DNA from: Bigelowiella natans CCMP2755
Lineage: Eukaryota; Cercozoa; Chlorarachniophyceae
Direction of reading: 5' to 3'
Assembly: GCA_000320545.1 (NCBI GenBank)
Contig: ADNK01000465.1
Span: 1 to 62,287, forward strand
Length of the DNA stretch: 62,287 bases
Shown: piece by piece, positions 46,081 to 58,183 of the stretch
Position numbering within the stretch: the first letter of the stretch is position 1
Layout of the letters: each line of letters opens with the position of its first letter
The notes under the pieces: model-generated
Databases searched by the model: none
Seen by the model: only the letters and a program-made list of their open reading frames with translations
Told to the model about the DNA's origin: nothing
Translations under genes and position numbers: made by a program

Positions 46081-48022
46081 ATGGATGATAGTGCTTGGAG
46101 ATGGCGTCGCACACAAAGGGGGAGGCAGGAAGGGGTATCCTTGCAAACGGAAAGTGGGCGGCGAGAGCGTGCTGCAGCCCGTCGTCACCGTCTTCATCTT
46201 CTATTTGTAATTGCTGTGGGGCTTAGCTTCTGTATATTAAGTCGCAGATCTTCCACGAATGCTCATCAAAACGGGCGATGTGGTGCTGTCCTCAACCAAG
46301 CAAGTTACTGCCCGCCGAGTAGCATTTGCCGCAAGTATCCCAACTTTCCACAAATCCAGAGACATCATCCAATCATTAAGAATACTGTAGGAGGGAGACT
46401 GGGTTTTAGTTCTTTGTTGCAAAGAGTGGGCTCGTGTGGGCTCCCCCCCCCCCATGGCAGTACTATCAGCCAATCTGCACACCCTCCGCCTAGGAGAACG
46501 GCCTCAGTAAAGGCCAATGTAAATAGTAATTCGGACCGTGGTAAAAATATGGCTTCGTTCCAGTCTTCTAGCTCCCCACCACACCCATCGTCCATCACTG
46601 CTCCCCCTGCAAGCGCATGGGTTCGTGCTCTTGAGGTTTTTCAAGCGATGAAGGAGGCGGGGGTGTCGCCAGACATACGGACGTACAATGATTTGATTAC
46701 TATTTGCCATCGATGCGGGAAATTAGACAAAGCTGCGCAGCTTTATGCGACAATGAAATCCGAAGGCCTCCGCCTTGACGCGCGGACATTCACGACAGTG
46801 GCAGGAGTATTCAGCAAGCTCTCTGATTGGCAGAGCGCCCTGGCTCTTATTGATGAAGCTGAAGCCAGCAATATCAAGCCAGGTTACATTTTGTACACGA
46901 ATGTGATTTCTGCCTGTGCAAAAAAGGGAGAGTGGGGGCATGCACTAGGCCTCATCTCAAAAATGAAAGCGTCCTCAGTAGCCCCTAATCGCATAACGTA
47001 CAATGCTGCCATTCACGCGTGCTGCAAGGCCGGCCAGCGCGAGATCGGAGCGAAATTGGTGGAAGAAATGAAGGACCAGAGCCTTGGGGTGGACGTGGTC
47101 ACGTACACCTCGCTAATTGCTGGCCACATGTGGGCGAAAGATATCAAGAGTGTCATCGGCACCTTCAAACAGATGCAGGCGGACAAGGTGAAACCGAATG
47201 GCCAAACATACGCATCTGTACTCACGGCTCTTACGACCGCTGGGCTCTGGAAGAGCGCGCTCGACGCCTACTCGAACGTGCTTGAGCAGCGGGTCAGTGT
47301 GCCCACCAGTATCCACAACATGGCCATCTCATCACACCTAAGGCTGGGCGAGTGGCTCCAAGCCGTGAAGGCGTACATGAGGATGAGGAACGAGCGCATC
47401 AGCCAGGACATTCATTCGCACTGCCTCGCCGTCCAGGCTCATTTCTTTGGCGGCCAGCATGAATCAGGCATGCGGTTTGTGAATCAAATAGTCGAGATGC
47501 AGGCGTCTGATACGAATGCAGCCTCCTCCCAGGCGGCCAGCGAGCCTCGGCTCAAGCTATTCACGGCAGCCTTAAAAGGGTGCGAGAAGAACGGTTTATG
47601 GAGAGAGGCCATTCAGTTAGTCAATGAGAGCGAGCTTCGATACAACATCAGCTCGGAGCAGATCTTCAACTCTGCCATCGGAGCATGCACGCGAGCTCGT
47701 AGGATGACGGAGGCGTTCAAGCTGTACAGCCGAATGAAGCAGAGAGGGGGCTTGCGTCCGTCCCCAGCGACCTTCGCCCCGCTCCTAGCTGCCACCGCCC
47801 AAGCTCAAGTTGTTAAGACCAAAACAACAACGAATAACAACAACAACTATAGCTCCTCAACGCCGCCCAGTGATCTAGCTTCTTCTTCTGCGTGGGAGCT
47901 GGCACTGCAAGTGGAAGCCGAGATGAATGTAGCTGCGATCCCGCTCGACATCGTCACCTTCACCGCCCTCATAACAGCGCTAGGCAAGGCGGGGAAGTGG
48001 CAGCGGGTGAGAGCACATCGTC

Positions 48023-48058
<36 letters not shown>

Positions 48059-48348
48059 GTAACGGTGAGGGAAGTTAGGGAGTGGCGCACAGGCACACAG
48101 TGAACAGAGAGTTATATCCTTTTTAAGACTCCCGTACACCATGGTGGTTTACAATGTGTATTTTGTGGTCTACTCTATGAATCCAGGCCGTCGCAGCTTA
48201 CGATCGAATGGTGGCAAACCACGTGGAACCGAACGAGATCACGCACAGCGCTCTTATAACTGGATTCGGTATTTTATATAGATGGAGCCCCCCCCACCCG
48301 GAGGCGCTCCTATCTGTCTCGTTTCCTTGTTCCATCACCTCCCCTCCC

Positions 48349-48386
<38 letters not shown>

Positions 48387-49033
48387 TTCCTCTATAAAAA
48401 TGTCTCCGAACTGCCCTTTAGGGAATGGGCTTCAGTGGCAGCGAGCTCTCGACGCTTTTGAGAAGTGCGAGGAAAGCGCGAAATCGAGAGGGGCACAAGT
48501 TGGAGAGATGCCGTATTCCTGCTTAGCCTCCGCGATGGGTATGGCGTATTTGTGGTTCATTCGAGCTGTTCAAATTCCCACGCCGGGTTTAGAAAGGGGA
48601 GGCAAAAAAAAGAAGCTGAGTATGCGTAGTATGCGTGGAAAAGAGATGTACAATGTGCTCTTCCGTTTTTCGAATGTATAACCTCCTACTTACGATTCAA
48701 GTTACTATCTCCGTACAGTAATGGCTCATTTATGATCCCGTTTTCCCTCCCCCCCCCTTCCGCCGCGTCTCTTCTCTTTCTGCATTTCTAGGAAAATCGC
48801 GACAGTGGGAGAGGGTCCTCCAAGTTTTGCATAGCTATGAGAGAACGCAAGGTCATTTGCGTTTGTGGAGGGGGGGATAATGGAGTGGAAGTGTGGTAGC
48901 ATGTGCTGCGGTAGGGATGATAGGGGTGGTGGAGAAATCATCGGAATCGCACAAACTGAGTGCCTATGCGCTAAGTGAGAACTACGCATGCGCGCGCGCA
49001 CACACACACATACTGAAAGACAGAAGAGAGAGA

Positions 49034-49077
<44 letters not shown>

Positions 49078-49888
49078 AGAGGGACACGTTTTATTTTAAC
49101 ATTGCTTTTATTTTCATATCGTCCCCCCCCCCCCCGCCCGACGTACAGACCCTCTAGGTGTTGTCATGTACAACAGCGTGCTCTGGGCCCTGGCAAGATG
49201 CGGCCGCGTCGATGAGGCGGAGAGGCTGCTAGGCGAGATGCTACCCCACCTCCATGACGACAAGCTTCTCCATTCGTTCATCACACCAGCAACAAATCTT
49301 CGCTCCTCCGCTCCTCCTAGCGCATCTTCCAGTGCCTCCCCCCCCGCGCCAAAATCGGCCCCAAGTGAAGAGCTCGATGGGATTGAGGCCGAGGAAGACG
49401 AAAGCGGCGCCTCCCCCCAAATTAGCAGCGGCGCGAAGCTGATACCTGCTCCAAACGTCGCATCGTGGGGGGGGGTCATCGAGGCATGCGCGCGCGCTAA
49501 CGATTGGCCCCGGGCGCTACGGCTATTTCAAGAAATGGTGGTCCTGCAGCCTTCAACGAAAGCGACTCTGCCGATGGCGGTGCGGCTGCTGAACCTGATG
49601 CTGGGGAATAAGCAGTGGGGGGAGGCTATTTCGGTGTTCGATGCTTTGCTCAAGCAAGGCGTGCCGATGGATCGGTACAAGTACACGGCAGCCATTACGG
49701 CCTGCGTGCGGTCGAAGGACAGCTATTTGGTCAATGTGAAGGCTCACAATCTCTTCCGTGACATGCGGTGCGTCCTAGTTGCAAGCAAGGAGTTGGTTGT
49801 CGATATATTGTTGGGCTATGATTCTCCCCCTTTTTTTTTGCAACCCCAGCTTCCGAAACTTTTCTGGACTTTCTTGGAAATAACCATA

Positions 49889-49968
<80 letters not shown>

Positions 49969-51796
49969 CGTGCACGCGGTTTGCTTAATATGCCGCAACA
50001 GAAACAAGAACATCGTTCCTGGCGTCGTCGAGTACGGAGCCATAATCCACGCATGTGCAAAGGAGAAGAATCTCCAAAGGGCGATGTTGCTGTTCGACCA
50101 AATGCACGATGAAGGTGTCGAGCCCGATGTGGCCATCTACACCTCGCTGGTAGGTTTTGACAGAGAGATCTTCCATTCAGGAAGAAGAAACTGCGTGATT
50201 TCGTCGGTTTTTGAGCCAAATTGTAGTACGCCCCCCCCCCTTACTGTGATCGTCTCCATGTCTCCCTCTAATCTCTACCGCCCTCCCCAGATAAAGGCAT
50301 GCGCGCATTCAAACGAGTGGGAGAGGGCTCTGAATCTGTTTTCGGTAGTGACATTAATGCAAGCTTCTGTTAGTAAAAACGCGTTGACATTCTATGTGAG
50401 CAAGTACGTGGAATAGCGGCTAGGTTTGTCGTGTCCCAAAAGACATTATCGTCGTCTTCGTTCTTCTGCTGTTACCATTGCTGCTGCTGCTGATAGCCTA
50501 CTGACCTATCCCTCAGGACCTCGAGCAAATGTGCGAAATAGATCCTCAGAAAGAGCCACCGAATCTATTGACCTACAACGCCCTGATCACCACCCTCATT
50601 AACTGCCGACAACGACACAAAGCAATGCTCGTGTTTGAGGATATGGTAGACAACCAGGCGGCGCTCACCCCCGACCGCGTGACCTACGACAGGCTGATAC
50701 AGGGGTAATGATTAGGGAAAGAATAACAATTGAAGAAATAAACCAGAACTTATCGACGCACTGGCTTCATGGCACAGCGCCAATTTACGCATTCCAGCGC
50801 ACTGGGATTTGTGAATCGAAATCGTTTTGGAAAATAGTTGGGAGGAGGGGGGGGGTACGTGGTAGCAGTGGCAGCAGCAATGCCACCAGTCCTCCATTTT
50901 TCCTTGTCTGAATCGTTTTTTGGATGTTCTCTAGCTTCGAGGTCAAGGGCGAGTGGGAGACGATTTTGTCGTTAATGCAGCAAATGCAAAATGATGACCA
51001 CAATGCTGGTAAGTCCCCATTACATTATCATTCTCTTTTCTCATGGAGTGGCCACTTATTTATCATCATTATGGTTGTCCTCATTTGTCGTCATCGTCAT
51101 CCTCCATCCTCTTCTTCGCCTCATCCTCATCTTCATCAACCATGTCACAGGCGTTGCGCCGACAGCGGTCACCTACCATCGCGCGATCTCGGCTTGTCAG
51201 CAGCGCGGGGCATGGGAGCGAGCCTTGGACTTCTACAACGAAATGGTGGATCGAGACCTCAAACTCCGAGAGAACACCTACTTGGTAGTATTGTTGGCTT
51301 CGTGGCCATCTTTTGCCTTCATTATGTTCTCTTATCGCGATAAGATGTTGCGTTCTACGGGCCTCAATAAATGTGCGAATCCTGACGAACCCCTCCCCCC
51401 CCCCCCCCCTCCCGCCATAGGCGCTCTATGATGCTTGCTACGAGGCCAACAAGCCGGATATCGCAGCTCAGTTCTACACGTTCCTGCAGCAGTCGACAGA
51501 AGATAAGCCGCTCGCGGCGAAGTTCAAGGATGACAGAGTAATATAGTGATGATTGGATAGTAATAGTAGCTTTGTAGAAGTAGCTTTCGCAGCGACATTA
51601 TGGATTCGATAATATTACCATATCTAGACATACATGGAGGTGCATGTTGACATGTGTTATACATGTACTCATCTGTGTGTGTATTTGCGTTGTTTAGTTC
51701 TTCGACGATGAAGAGGAGGATGACGACGCTTACAATGCATATGATCCAGAGCCGCTGGAATCTGAGCCATCACTCATTGACGTCTACGACCAATAG
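46081..51796 (+). CDS. Pentatricopeptide-repeat (PPR) protein, P class, probably organellar
   Basis: Twelve exons join in phase: 46081-48006, 48187-48268, 48422-48538, 48792-48851, 49149-49767, 50002-50149, 50291-50344, 50517-50704, 50935-51008, 51151-51284, 51421-51537, 51698-51796, giving 1,205 aa. PPR proteins bind organelle RNA in a sequence-specific way. Tandem 35-residue motifs begin near residue 180 (VSPDIRTYNDLITICHRCGKLDKAAQLYATMK is cut by the 20-residue limit; key words are TYNDLI, TYNAAIHACCKAG, TYTSLIAG) and continue through every later exon, many with the tryptophan variant WERAL. A hydrophobic segment at residues 38-53 follows a basic N-terminus and may be a signal anchor of a bipartite plastid leader. 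The protein ends in an acidic tail rich in Asp and Glu. No SMR, E or DYW domain is seen. Confidence 0.9.
48019..48057 (+). repeat. (GAT)n microsatellite in PPR intron 1
   Basis: About 12 GAT units just inside the intron after exon 1; if retained it would encode poly-Asp. Confidence 0.9.
48351..48384. repeat. (TA)n microsatellite in PPR intron 2
   Basis: About 34 bp of TA within the intron 48269-48421. Confidence 0.92.
49003..49081 (+). repeat. (CA)n and (GA)n microsatellites in PPR intron 4
   Basis: A short CA run at about 49000-49010 and a GA run at about 49027-49073, within the intron 48852-49148. A 13-base poly-C run follows, close to the 3' splice site. Confidence 0.9.
49894..49976 (+). 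repeat. (CT)n(GT)n compound microsatellite in PPR intron 5
   Basis: A CT run passes directly into a GT run in the intron 49768-50001. The sense-strand order is pyrimidine tract first, GT second. Confidence 0.93.
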
Positions 51797-53290
51797 CCTC
51801 ATTGGTATGTGCATGCTCTATGTCATCAAGAATGTCTAAAATGATGTCTTCAGATGTAATTGTACATCTCCAATGCACAATTGCGCTAGCATCACAATGA
51901 AGGCACACCATGCTCGTCTCTCGCTAGCTCGCGCTGCTCTGTCGTTGTCATAGCTAGGCGAGCTTGCCTGTAGTCACATGCGATGCGTTGTTCCACGTCA
52001 TTTTGCTCGTGCATGTCTAGATGTGTTTCATTGCAACGCAGGCTGCATGTAGACGTACGTAGCTGGCTTGGCTAGCGTAGCCTCGCTAGCTTGCTGCTAG
52101 CTTGTGTGCACTAGTGCAACACAGCTCCAGAGCTAGACAGCTCCAAATAGCACTAGATGTGGTCAGTTTGCGACCACCAAATGCATGTAAGCGCGCATGT
52201 ACATGCACAGTGCAAATGGTAGTGCATGCTGTGCTTTGTCATGTCTGACATTTTCATGTGAGCATGCTCATGCAGGTTCAGGCCATCGTTCCTGTGTGTT
52301 AGTTGGTCACATGGGGGCATGTAACGTGAGTTGCATGCCCGGAAACATGGTTGTAGGAGGGGGGCATGCAATTGGAAACATCCTTCTCGGTTGTTTCCCC
52401 AACCGTGGATGTTTCCAGGAGCACCCTCGGTGTTTCACTTACGACATGGAGTCGGCTTACGTGTTGCAATGTCACAGGGGAAAATGGCCTACATTTTCCC
52501 CAATGTTTTAGGCAACTGCTGCTGCGTAGCATGTTGCTGCTGGGGACGCTGTGTGCCCAGCACATGATGTGCATTGGCGCGCAACGCGCTAGTTTGGCAT
52601 GCTCCAAAAGACCCGCAAGCAAGCGGTAAGCTTTCTCCTTTGGCAGCATGCTCATGCATGCTCATGTCATGTCATCCATTCAACAGGGTTTTAGTTTTGT
52701 GGATTTGAAGCATTGTCAAAGCATGCATTGCACAGTTGTGTTGTTAGCGCTGCGCAACACAACAACACTAGAGTGGACTGTGTCCATCATCATTCATTCA
52801 GTCTTCTATCTTGCATGGCTGTATCAGCGAGTTATGTAGTTATGTTATAACGCTAGCCGGATGCATCAATGATACTGCATCGCACATTTGTGACTCAGAA
52901 CGTACTTCTAGACAGTAGACGAATGCCACTAATAAGGCATATCTAGATGTAAGCTATTGCATCGCATGCTAGATGTAATGAACAATTTTACATTGCTCAT
53001 GCCGCACGTTGTGTATCTAACCTTTCTAGTCTGTATGTAAAATAGAGTTGTGCCGTTGCTACGTTTAACAAATCATCGCGAGAGCAAAGTGGGCAGGATT
53101 TCTCCTTCTTTGTTGATGGAAATTTCAGCGGTTATGCTTACGGAACACTTCGTCGATGTAGTAACAAGTAATGGGGGGAAGGGTTTTAAAGTCTATTCAG
53201 TTTAGCCCGCCCATTGTCGCCGCCAACTCTCTTTAGCTTCTAATACCCACCCTATAGACTGAGACATGCATCAATCGATGCGATGATAAC
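51797..53290. other. Intergenic tract downstream of the PPR gene
   Basis: About 1.5 kb with no recognisable gene. From about 51880 to 53000 it is rich in CTAG, GCTAGC and GCATGC. An open frame of about 118 codons on the minus strand (52299-52655) shows no domain and lies wholly in this texture. Confidence 0.5.
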
Positions 53291-53861
53291 ATGTCTATGT
53301 CTAATTCTCGTGAGGTATTATTTCAAACTCCTGGATTCTCGCCACAACCACGACATATTTTGAGCATAAGATGTTGGAAGAAGTCCGATCCTCACATGCA
53401 CATGTCCGAATAGTCAAGCAGTCTTTAAAAAAAAAAATCAAAGCCTCTATTTCCACTTATCAGGACAAATACTCTTTTCAAAGATACGAACTAGCAGTGC
53501 CAAAAAGGGGTCATAAAATCCTGAAATCCTCCATTTTACGCTTTTCAGGAGACACTCCGAACAAGTACAAGATGATGATAATAGCGATAATGTGATATTC
53601 TCTTGATCGAGTGTTTAACATCCTGCTCACGCATTTCTCTTTGGATATCCTTTCTTTTTCTGTAAAGATGACGACAAGATTGTGATAGCCAGTATCCATC
53701 TGCGACTCGAACAATTGGGAATGTACGAGGAGTTTAGTGTGTTCACGTGTATCTTCCAACGCAAGATCCAAGAGGTTTCGTATGCGAGAAAGTTTGCCCC
53801 TCAATATGAGTGGATTTCAGCTGCAGACCCCCCTTTCCGGCCGGAGAACAAGTTTAAGTGA
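53291..53861 (+). CDS. Small spliced gene, 87-aa protein of unknown function
   Basis: Three exons close in phase: 53291-53314, 53464-53509, 53668-53861. The last exon is the most convincing: 64 codons open to a stop, beginning DDDKIVIASIHLRLEQLG and ending FRPENKFK. The product is small, charged and probably helical in the middle (LRLEQLGMYEEFSVF), with no signal peptide or membrane segment. I do not recognise a family. The donor after exon 2 (AGGG then GTCATA) is weak, and the 8-codon first exon is only inferred. It is tail to tail with the next small gene, with about 300 bp between the stops. Confidence 0.4.
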
Positions 53862-54163
53862 AATCATTTTCATGTCTCGAATGTAATGAAAGGAAAATCG
53901 AATGTGTTTTTCACAATGAGATAACACTAGTAACGCTGCCTGAGAATGCGGTATAGGTTTGCCTGCTGAAAAGTGCAAAATCGGATAATCTGAACTGGAT
54001 CTCCCCCGGGCAAAGGTGGGGTTCTTCTCATCAATACTGGTCTGCAGATCATGGCAGCATTGTAGAAAATTGTAATGCTGATCGAGTGTCTCATTTCACT
54101 CTTCTCCGCCCTTTTTGCGCTCTCCTGTGGGGTGTGATCGTGTACGAACGTACGAACAGTCCA

Positions 54164-54409
54164 TCACTGATCCCGGTCTATGATGTAGGTCAGGATGTAA
54201 GTTCCATCATTTAATTTGACGCTGACGTACTCTCGCACCCCCTCGGGAGGTGAGTTCTATACGTGCATACGGCAAAGTCAATTCGAAACAGTTTCCACGT
54301 GCACGCTTGGAATGGCGGGGGAAGTAGCTTGCTTTCTTGCTTGCAGCTGCTGCTGCTCCATCAATCGGTGGGATTTAGGTAATTCCACCTCAGTAGGCTC
54401 TTCTGTCAT
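54164..54409 (-). CDS. Small two-exon gene, about 60-aa protein of unknown function
   Basis: Exon 1 runs from the ATG at 54409 to about 54305 (or 54299; both donors keep phase 0), and exon 2 from 54241 to the stop at 54164. The N-terminal half is polar and Gln-rich (MEQQQLQARKQ). The C-terminal half reads EYVSVKLNDGTYILTYIIDRDQ apart from its first residues, with alternating hydrophobic residues that suggest beta strands. No family is recognised. It could also be the 3' end of a longer transcript. Its start faces the next + strand gene. Confidence 0.35.
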
Positions 54410-54699
54410 TGTTCGGTCACTATGAACCAGCTAGATCTAATTGTCGGAAAAGCATGGGATTTTCACAGTTAGAATTCCTTTTTTAGTGTCAATCTACTGC
54501 TTGAGTTGTCGTAAGCTGAAAATGGATGGACTTCTCGAAAACAACCATCTTTCTCCTTGCCAGTCTCACTTCCTTCGTAGATCTGATCTTCCTGTACGTG
54601 ATCTATGCCCCCCCCCCCCTGTAGATCTAGTTCTTGCGTGCGTGTATTTTCCAGTAACAATGCGAATTTCAATGTTTAAACATTCACTTTGCGTGATAG

Positions 54700-55179
54700 A
54701 AGCCAAAGGGATGTTTTCCGATGCTGGACTCCCTACTCCAAGTTCCAAGGAGCAGGTGATAGAAGAAAGTTAATTCTCACTTCTCTTGACTACTCACGCA
54801 TCATTGTGCAGTACATTTGGATGTGTGGAATCTGTGGACACATGAGAAAGTATGAACACATGAAAAGCATGGTCGGGAACAAGAGAAAGCGTTTGAATGT
54901 AATAGCTGTGTTCTTCGTGTTTTCTTTGGCTCACTCGATATTCAAAATTTTAAGAATTATTTTTCGTTTGTCAAAAGTTCAATGATAGATGTTCTGTGAA
55001 GTCTTTGTTTTTCCTTAACATGCACATACATTTCCAGCTTTTTGAAAATTTGTACAAAATGTCTTGTCAAAAGTTGAGTAATGTCCTGTTTCATTTCCTA
55101 CCTCAATCGGGGTGAAAAATTGGATGCATTAACGGAATTAACGATGCACATGTACAACTGCACGTTCATCTGAACACGT

Positions 55180-55256
<77 letters not shown>

Positions 55257-56253
55257 AGTACGAAGGGGGGCGGTTCTAACTAAATACTGCGACTTAATTT
55301 CATAACAATTCAAGGCTTGCGCTCGTTCCTTGAAGAAAATTCTGTTGACATTGCAGGAGCCGAGATACCTTGCTAGAGAAACGCTTCAGTAGCAGCACAT
55401 GAACATACGAATGCAAACGATACCCCTACAATTGTAATGATACATCATCCGATAGCATGCTATGAACCAACCATTTTCATTCGTTGTGTAAGCATCTTGT
55501 ATGTTCATTGTGTCGCTGAGACTTGTTATTAATCATAGTCGCATACTGAAGTTCGAGAAAAAGAACGCTGTCCGCTCAAAAAAAGAGTAAAGATGTACGT
55601 GCCGCACCCCTGCCCTAGTACCATTACCATTCATCCTTTAGGTACAACAGCAATGAAGCTGCTGATCCAGAACAGACGTTTAGATGGGGTGGACTGCTCG
55701 AGGTACCATTTGCTGCTCTTCTTCAATCTGCAAGAAACTCGAGGGGGGAAATGTGTTTTTTGCAGGTCCTAGTGCGTATAACAGAATCCGGAACAACCAG
55801 AGAAGCTGCTTTAGAATCGGTTCTGTCGTAAATACAGTAAATACGAATTCGTCAGTCAATCAATCAAAGGCTATCTAATCCCTGTGATGTCATAGCCAAG
55901 CTGTACTTTCCCCTCTTCGTCATTCGTAAAAGTCATCATGAGTTGTGACATAACTAGAATGTCATTTACATTCGTTTCTCGATATCTTGACATGAGCAGC
56001 GATTGGTGCTCTGGCTGGTTCTCCAAACCCAACTTTGAGAACTTAATTTGGTACGCTCATGGTTATTAGTTTGAACGGTGGAGCAAAAAGTCACAGGAGA
56101 ATAGAGAGGAATTTAAGCGAAGGTCGTCTTTTCTTTTCCCTACCGAAAACCGGCAGTGCTCCCCTTCCCCATTCTATTCCTACTCGTTTCGCCAAGTTGG
56201 CTCCCCGATTTCGCATCGATGAAAAGAGACCTTTTCACTTCTGCCTCGACTAG
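54700..56253 (+). CDS. Multi-exon gene of unknown function (5' end unresolved)
   Basis: Seven exons chain in phase: 54700-54755, 54812-54849, 55357-55388, 55642-55702, 55766-55827, 56000-56050, 56097-56253. They give about 152 residues of continuous protein ending at a TAG. Segments include DVFRCWTPYSKFQGAVHLDV, EPRYLARETLQ, FRWGGLLEVLVRITESG, DWCSGWFSKPNF and a basic tail. I recognise no family. The 5' part is not resolved: frames between 54420 and 54700 suggest a hydrophobic N-terminal segment but do not join cleanly across a 12-base poly-C run at 54608-54619. The last intron would be only 46 bp. Confidence 0.4.
55182..55253. repeat. (GA)n microsatellite
   Basis: About 70 bp of uninterrupted GA, the longest dinucleotide run in the window, inside the proposed intron 54850-55356. 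Confidence 0.95.
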
Positions 56254-56762
56254 CAGTTGTCTCAGAGCAAAACTCATGCATTTATTGACGACACATTAAT
56301 AAAGAAGCAGAAATTTGTGGTATTAGCGGTTTGTCGCCCAAAGGTGGTACCGTGTTTTCTCGAGATGCCTATGTAGTAATGATGTGATCCATGGTAGTTC
56401 AATGTTTGATGTTCAATGAAAACGTTGACGTGGATCAATTCAAATATAAGGAATCACCATTGCAATCATCGCTATCTCTCATCACCTTTCAATGTTATTC
56501 TTCTAGAGAAGCAAGCTCTCGTTGTACGCTCATTGAAGAATACCTAGCTGAGGTGTGCTTCGGCTCTACTTTTGATTAGAATATTGCACGAAAAACGTTT
56601 GCACTGGAAACGACTATGCATGTCATCATCATTTTCGAATTCTTATTCCGTGATTTCAGTTGTTAGTAGAAGCGGATTTTGTATCGTCGTCACGTCATCA
56701 CATTGTCAGCTGATATTGTACTGTGTGCGTGTGTGTGTGTGTGTGTGTGGTGTGATCGGTAG
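56254..56762. other. Unresolved spacer between two + strand gene models
   Basis: About 500 bp. Short open pieces behind plausible acceptors occur at 56254-56327 and 56505-56550 (for example HAFIDDTLIKKQKF), but their phases do not fit either neighbour. A (GT)n run lies at about 56724-56748. Confidence 0.3.
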
Positions 56763-57373
56763 ACCAAGGACTCCTTGTCTCACGTTCCAACGCTACTGCA
56801 TCGGATGTTTGCTGAGGAGGAAATAACGACGACAACTGAAGAACCAACAGAGACGCAGCAGCAGCAGCAGCAGCAGCATGAGGAGGAGTTGGTGGAGGGG
56901 GAGGGGAATCATTCTGCCGCACCACCTGCCCCACCACCAGCAATACCGCCACCATCAGCAACAACAACAACAACAACAACAACAATCGGATTTGACGATG
57001 ACAACGGCCCAATGTTTCCTGCCCCTCATCCTCCTTCCGCCCCTCATCCTCCTTCCACCGCCAAGAGCCGCTATGGCGCCCATCGATATACGTATGACAT
57101 AGTTCCCCAACTCCAACCACCGAAATACCGAGCCCCTCGTCCTAAGGTTTTGTCGTTTGCGTGCGAATAAATAATAAATAGACATTAGCTAACTTAGTGA
57201 GTCTTCGACTTCCTTATTGAAAAATGGATACGCATGAAAGTACCACCAGGAATAATAATATAATAATGTCAACTAGCCCTTTCTCCAGAGACATTTTGAC
57301 ATTCTCTAGCAATACCCATGATGCACATTATCTTCTATTTTTGCAAGCTTGCGCTGGTTACCTGTTCTTTGCT

Positions 57374-57415
<42 letters not shown>

Positions 57416-57952
57416 TATATACATATTTTTATTTCTACTTCCCTTTCTAAACGGAAAGTATTTTAGTGGCAGCCAGAAAAGGCATCGTCACTCTCATGTG
57501 TTCCATCCTGCTAAAGCACAGCTAGCTTTGATTCATGTTCCTTGTCATTGTTTCTCACTGTACAGCGCCAGTACCAGTACCAGCATAGCAGTTGGGGGAT
57601 GGAGAAAGAACTTCCAACATCGCAACTGCCCTCACAAATCGAGCGGCAATTCATTCATCGTCATGTGCCTCAGTCCTATTATTATCATCATGAAGGTCGT
57701 CCACCACCGTCAGCATCTCTCTCGCACAGATACGGTTACAGAATACACCGTCTCGATGAGAAGCAAAAGCAGATGATGTCAGCAGGGCCGTTTGGTCAAT
57801 ATCACATTGTAAGACATGTACATGCTCAAGCTCAAGGTGCCATCTTCCTGCAAACCTCCTCGCCACCGCTGCATGAAGATAGGCGCAGCTCATGGGAAGT
57901 TCGTTCAGCACATCGTGGGAACCGCGATCGTTCCATAGCAGCCCAACAGTAA
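56763..57952 (+). CDS. Gln/Pro/Thr/His-rich low-complexity protein (partial model)
   Basis: Two exons are supported: 56763-57146 and 57566 onward, joined in phase 0 across a 419-bp intron holding a (TA)n run. The frame may stop at 57952 or splice out after 57836. The first exon encodes a short acidic start (HRMFAEEEITTTTEEPTE), a run of seven Gln, Pro-rich stretches and eight Thr. The second is rich in Gln, His and Tyr (RYGYRIHRLDEKQKQMM). Composition suggests a disordered nuclear or regulatory protein; that is only an inference. The first exon may be preceded by another. A further frame at 57953-58183 with a basic GKKRKLERS motif may be its last exon. Confidence 0.35.
57377..57420. repeat. 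(TA)n microsatellite
   Basis: About 30 bp of TA, followed by ATATACATATATACATAT, inside the proposed intron 57147-57565. Confidence 0.9.
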
Positions 57953-58183
57953 ATGGAGCGTTTAACGCGGTATCAAGAGAACAATGGCAGGCCTGATCAT
58001 TCTCCGATTACCTCCCAAACAGCCGCATGTGCTGACAGATCAGGGAAAAAAAGGAAGCTGGAGCGCTCGATACAGATTTTTAAGCTAGCTTACCCGCGGT
58101 CATCATTAGACGCAAAACTAACGGTGGCACAAAATAAGCGGCAGAATGACATGTGTAGCTCTCACTCTAGTGCTATTGGATAG

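Noticed and set aside
53511-53804. 97-codon minus-strand frame overlapping the small gene at 53291-53861
   Set aside because: It would cross the proposed intron and exon of the + strand gene without any motif. The + strand last exon, with a clean acceptor and stop, looked more protein-like.
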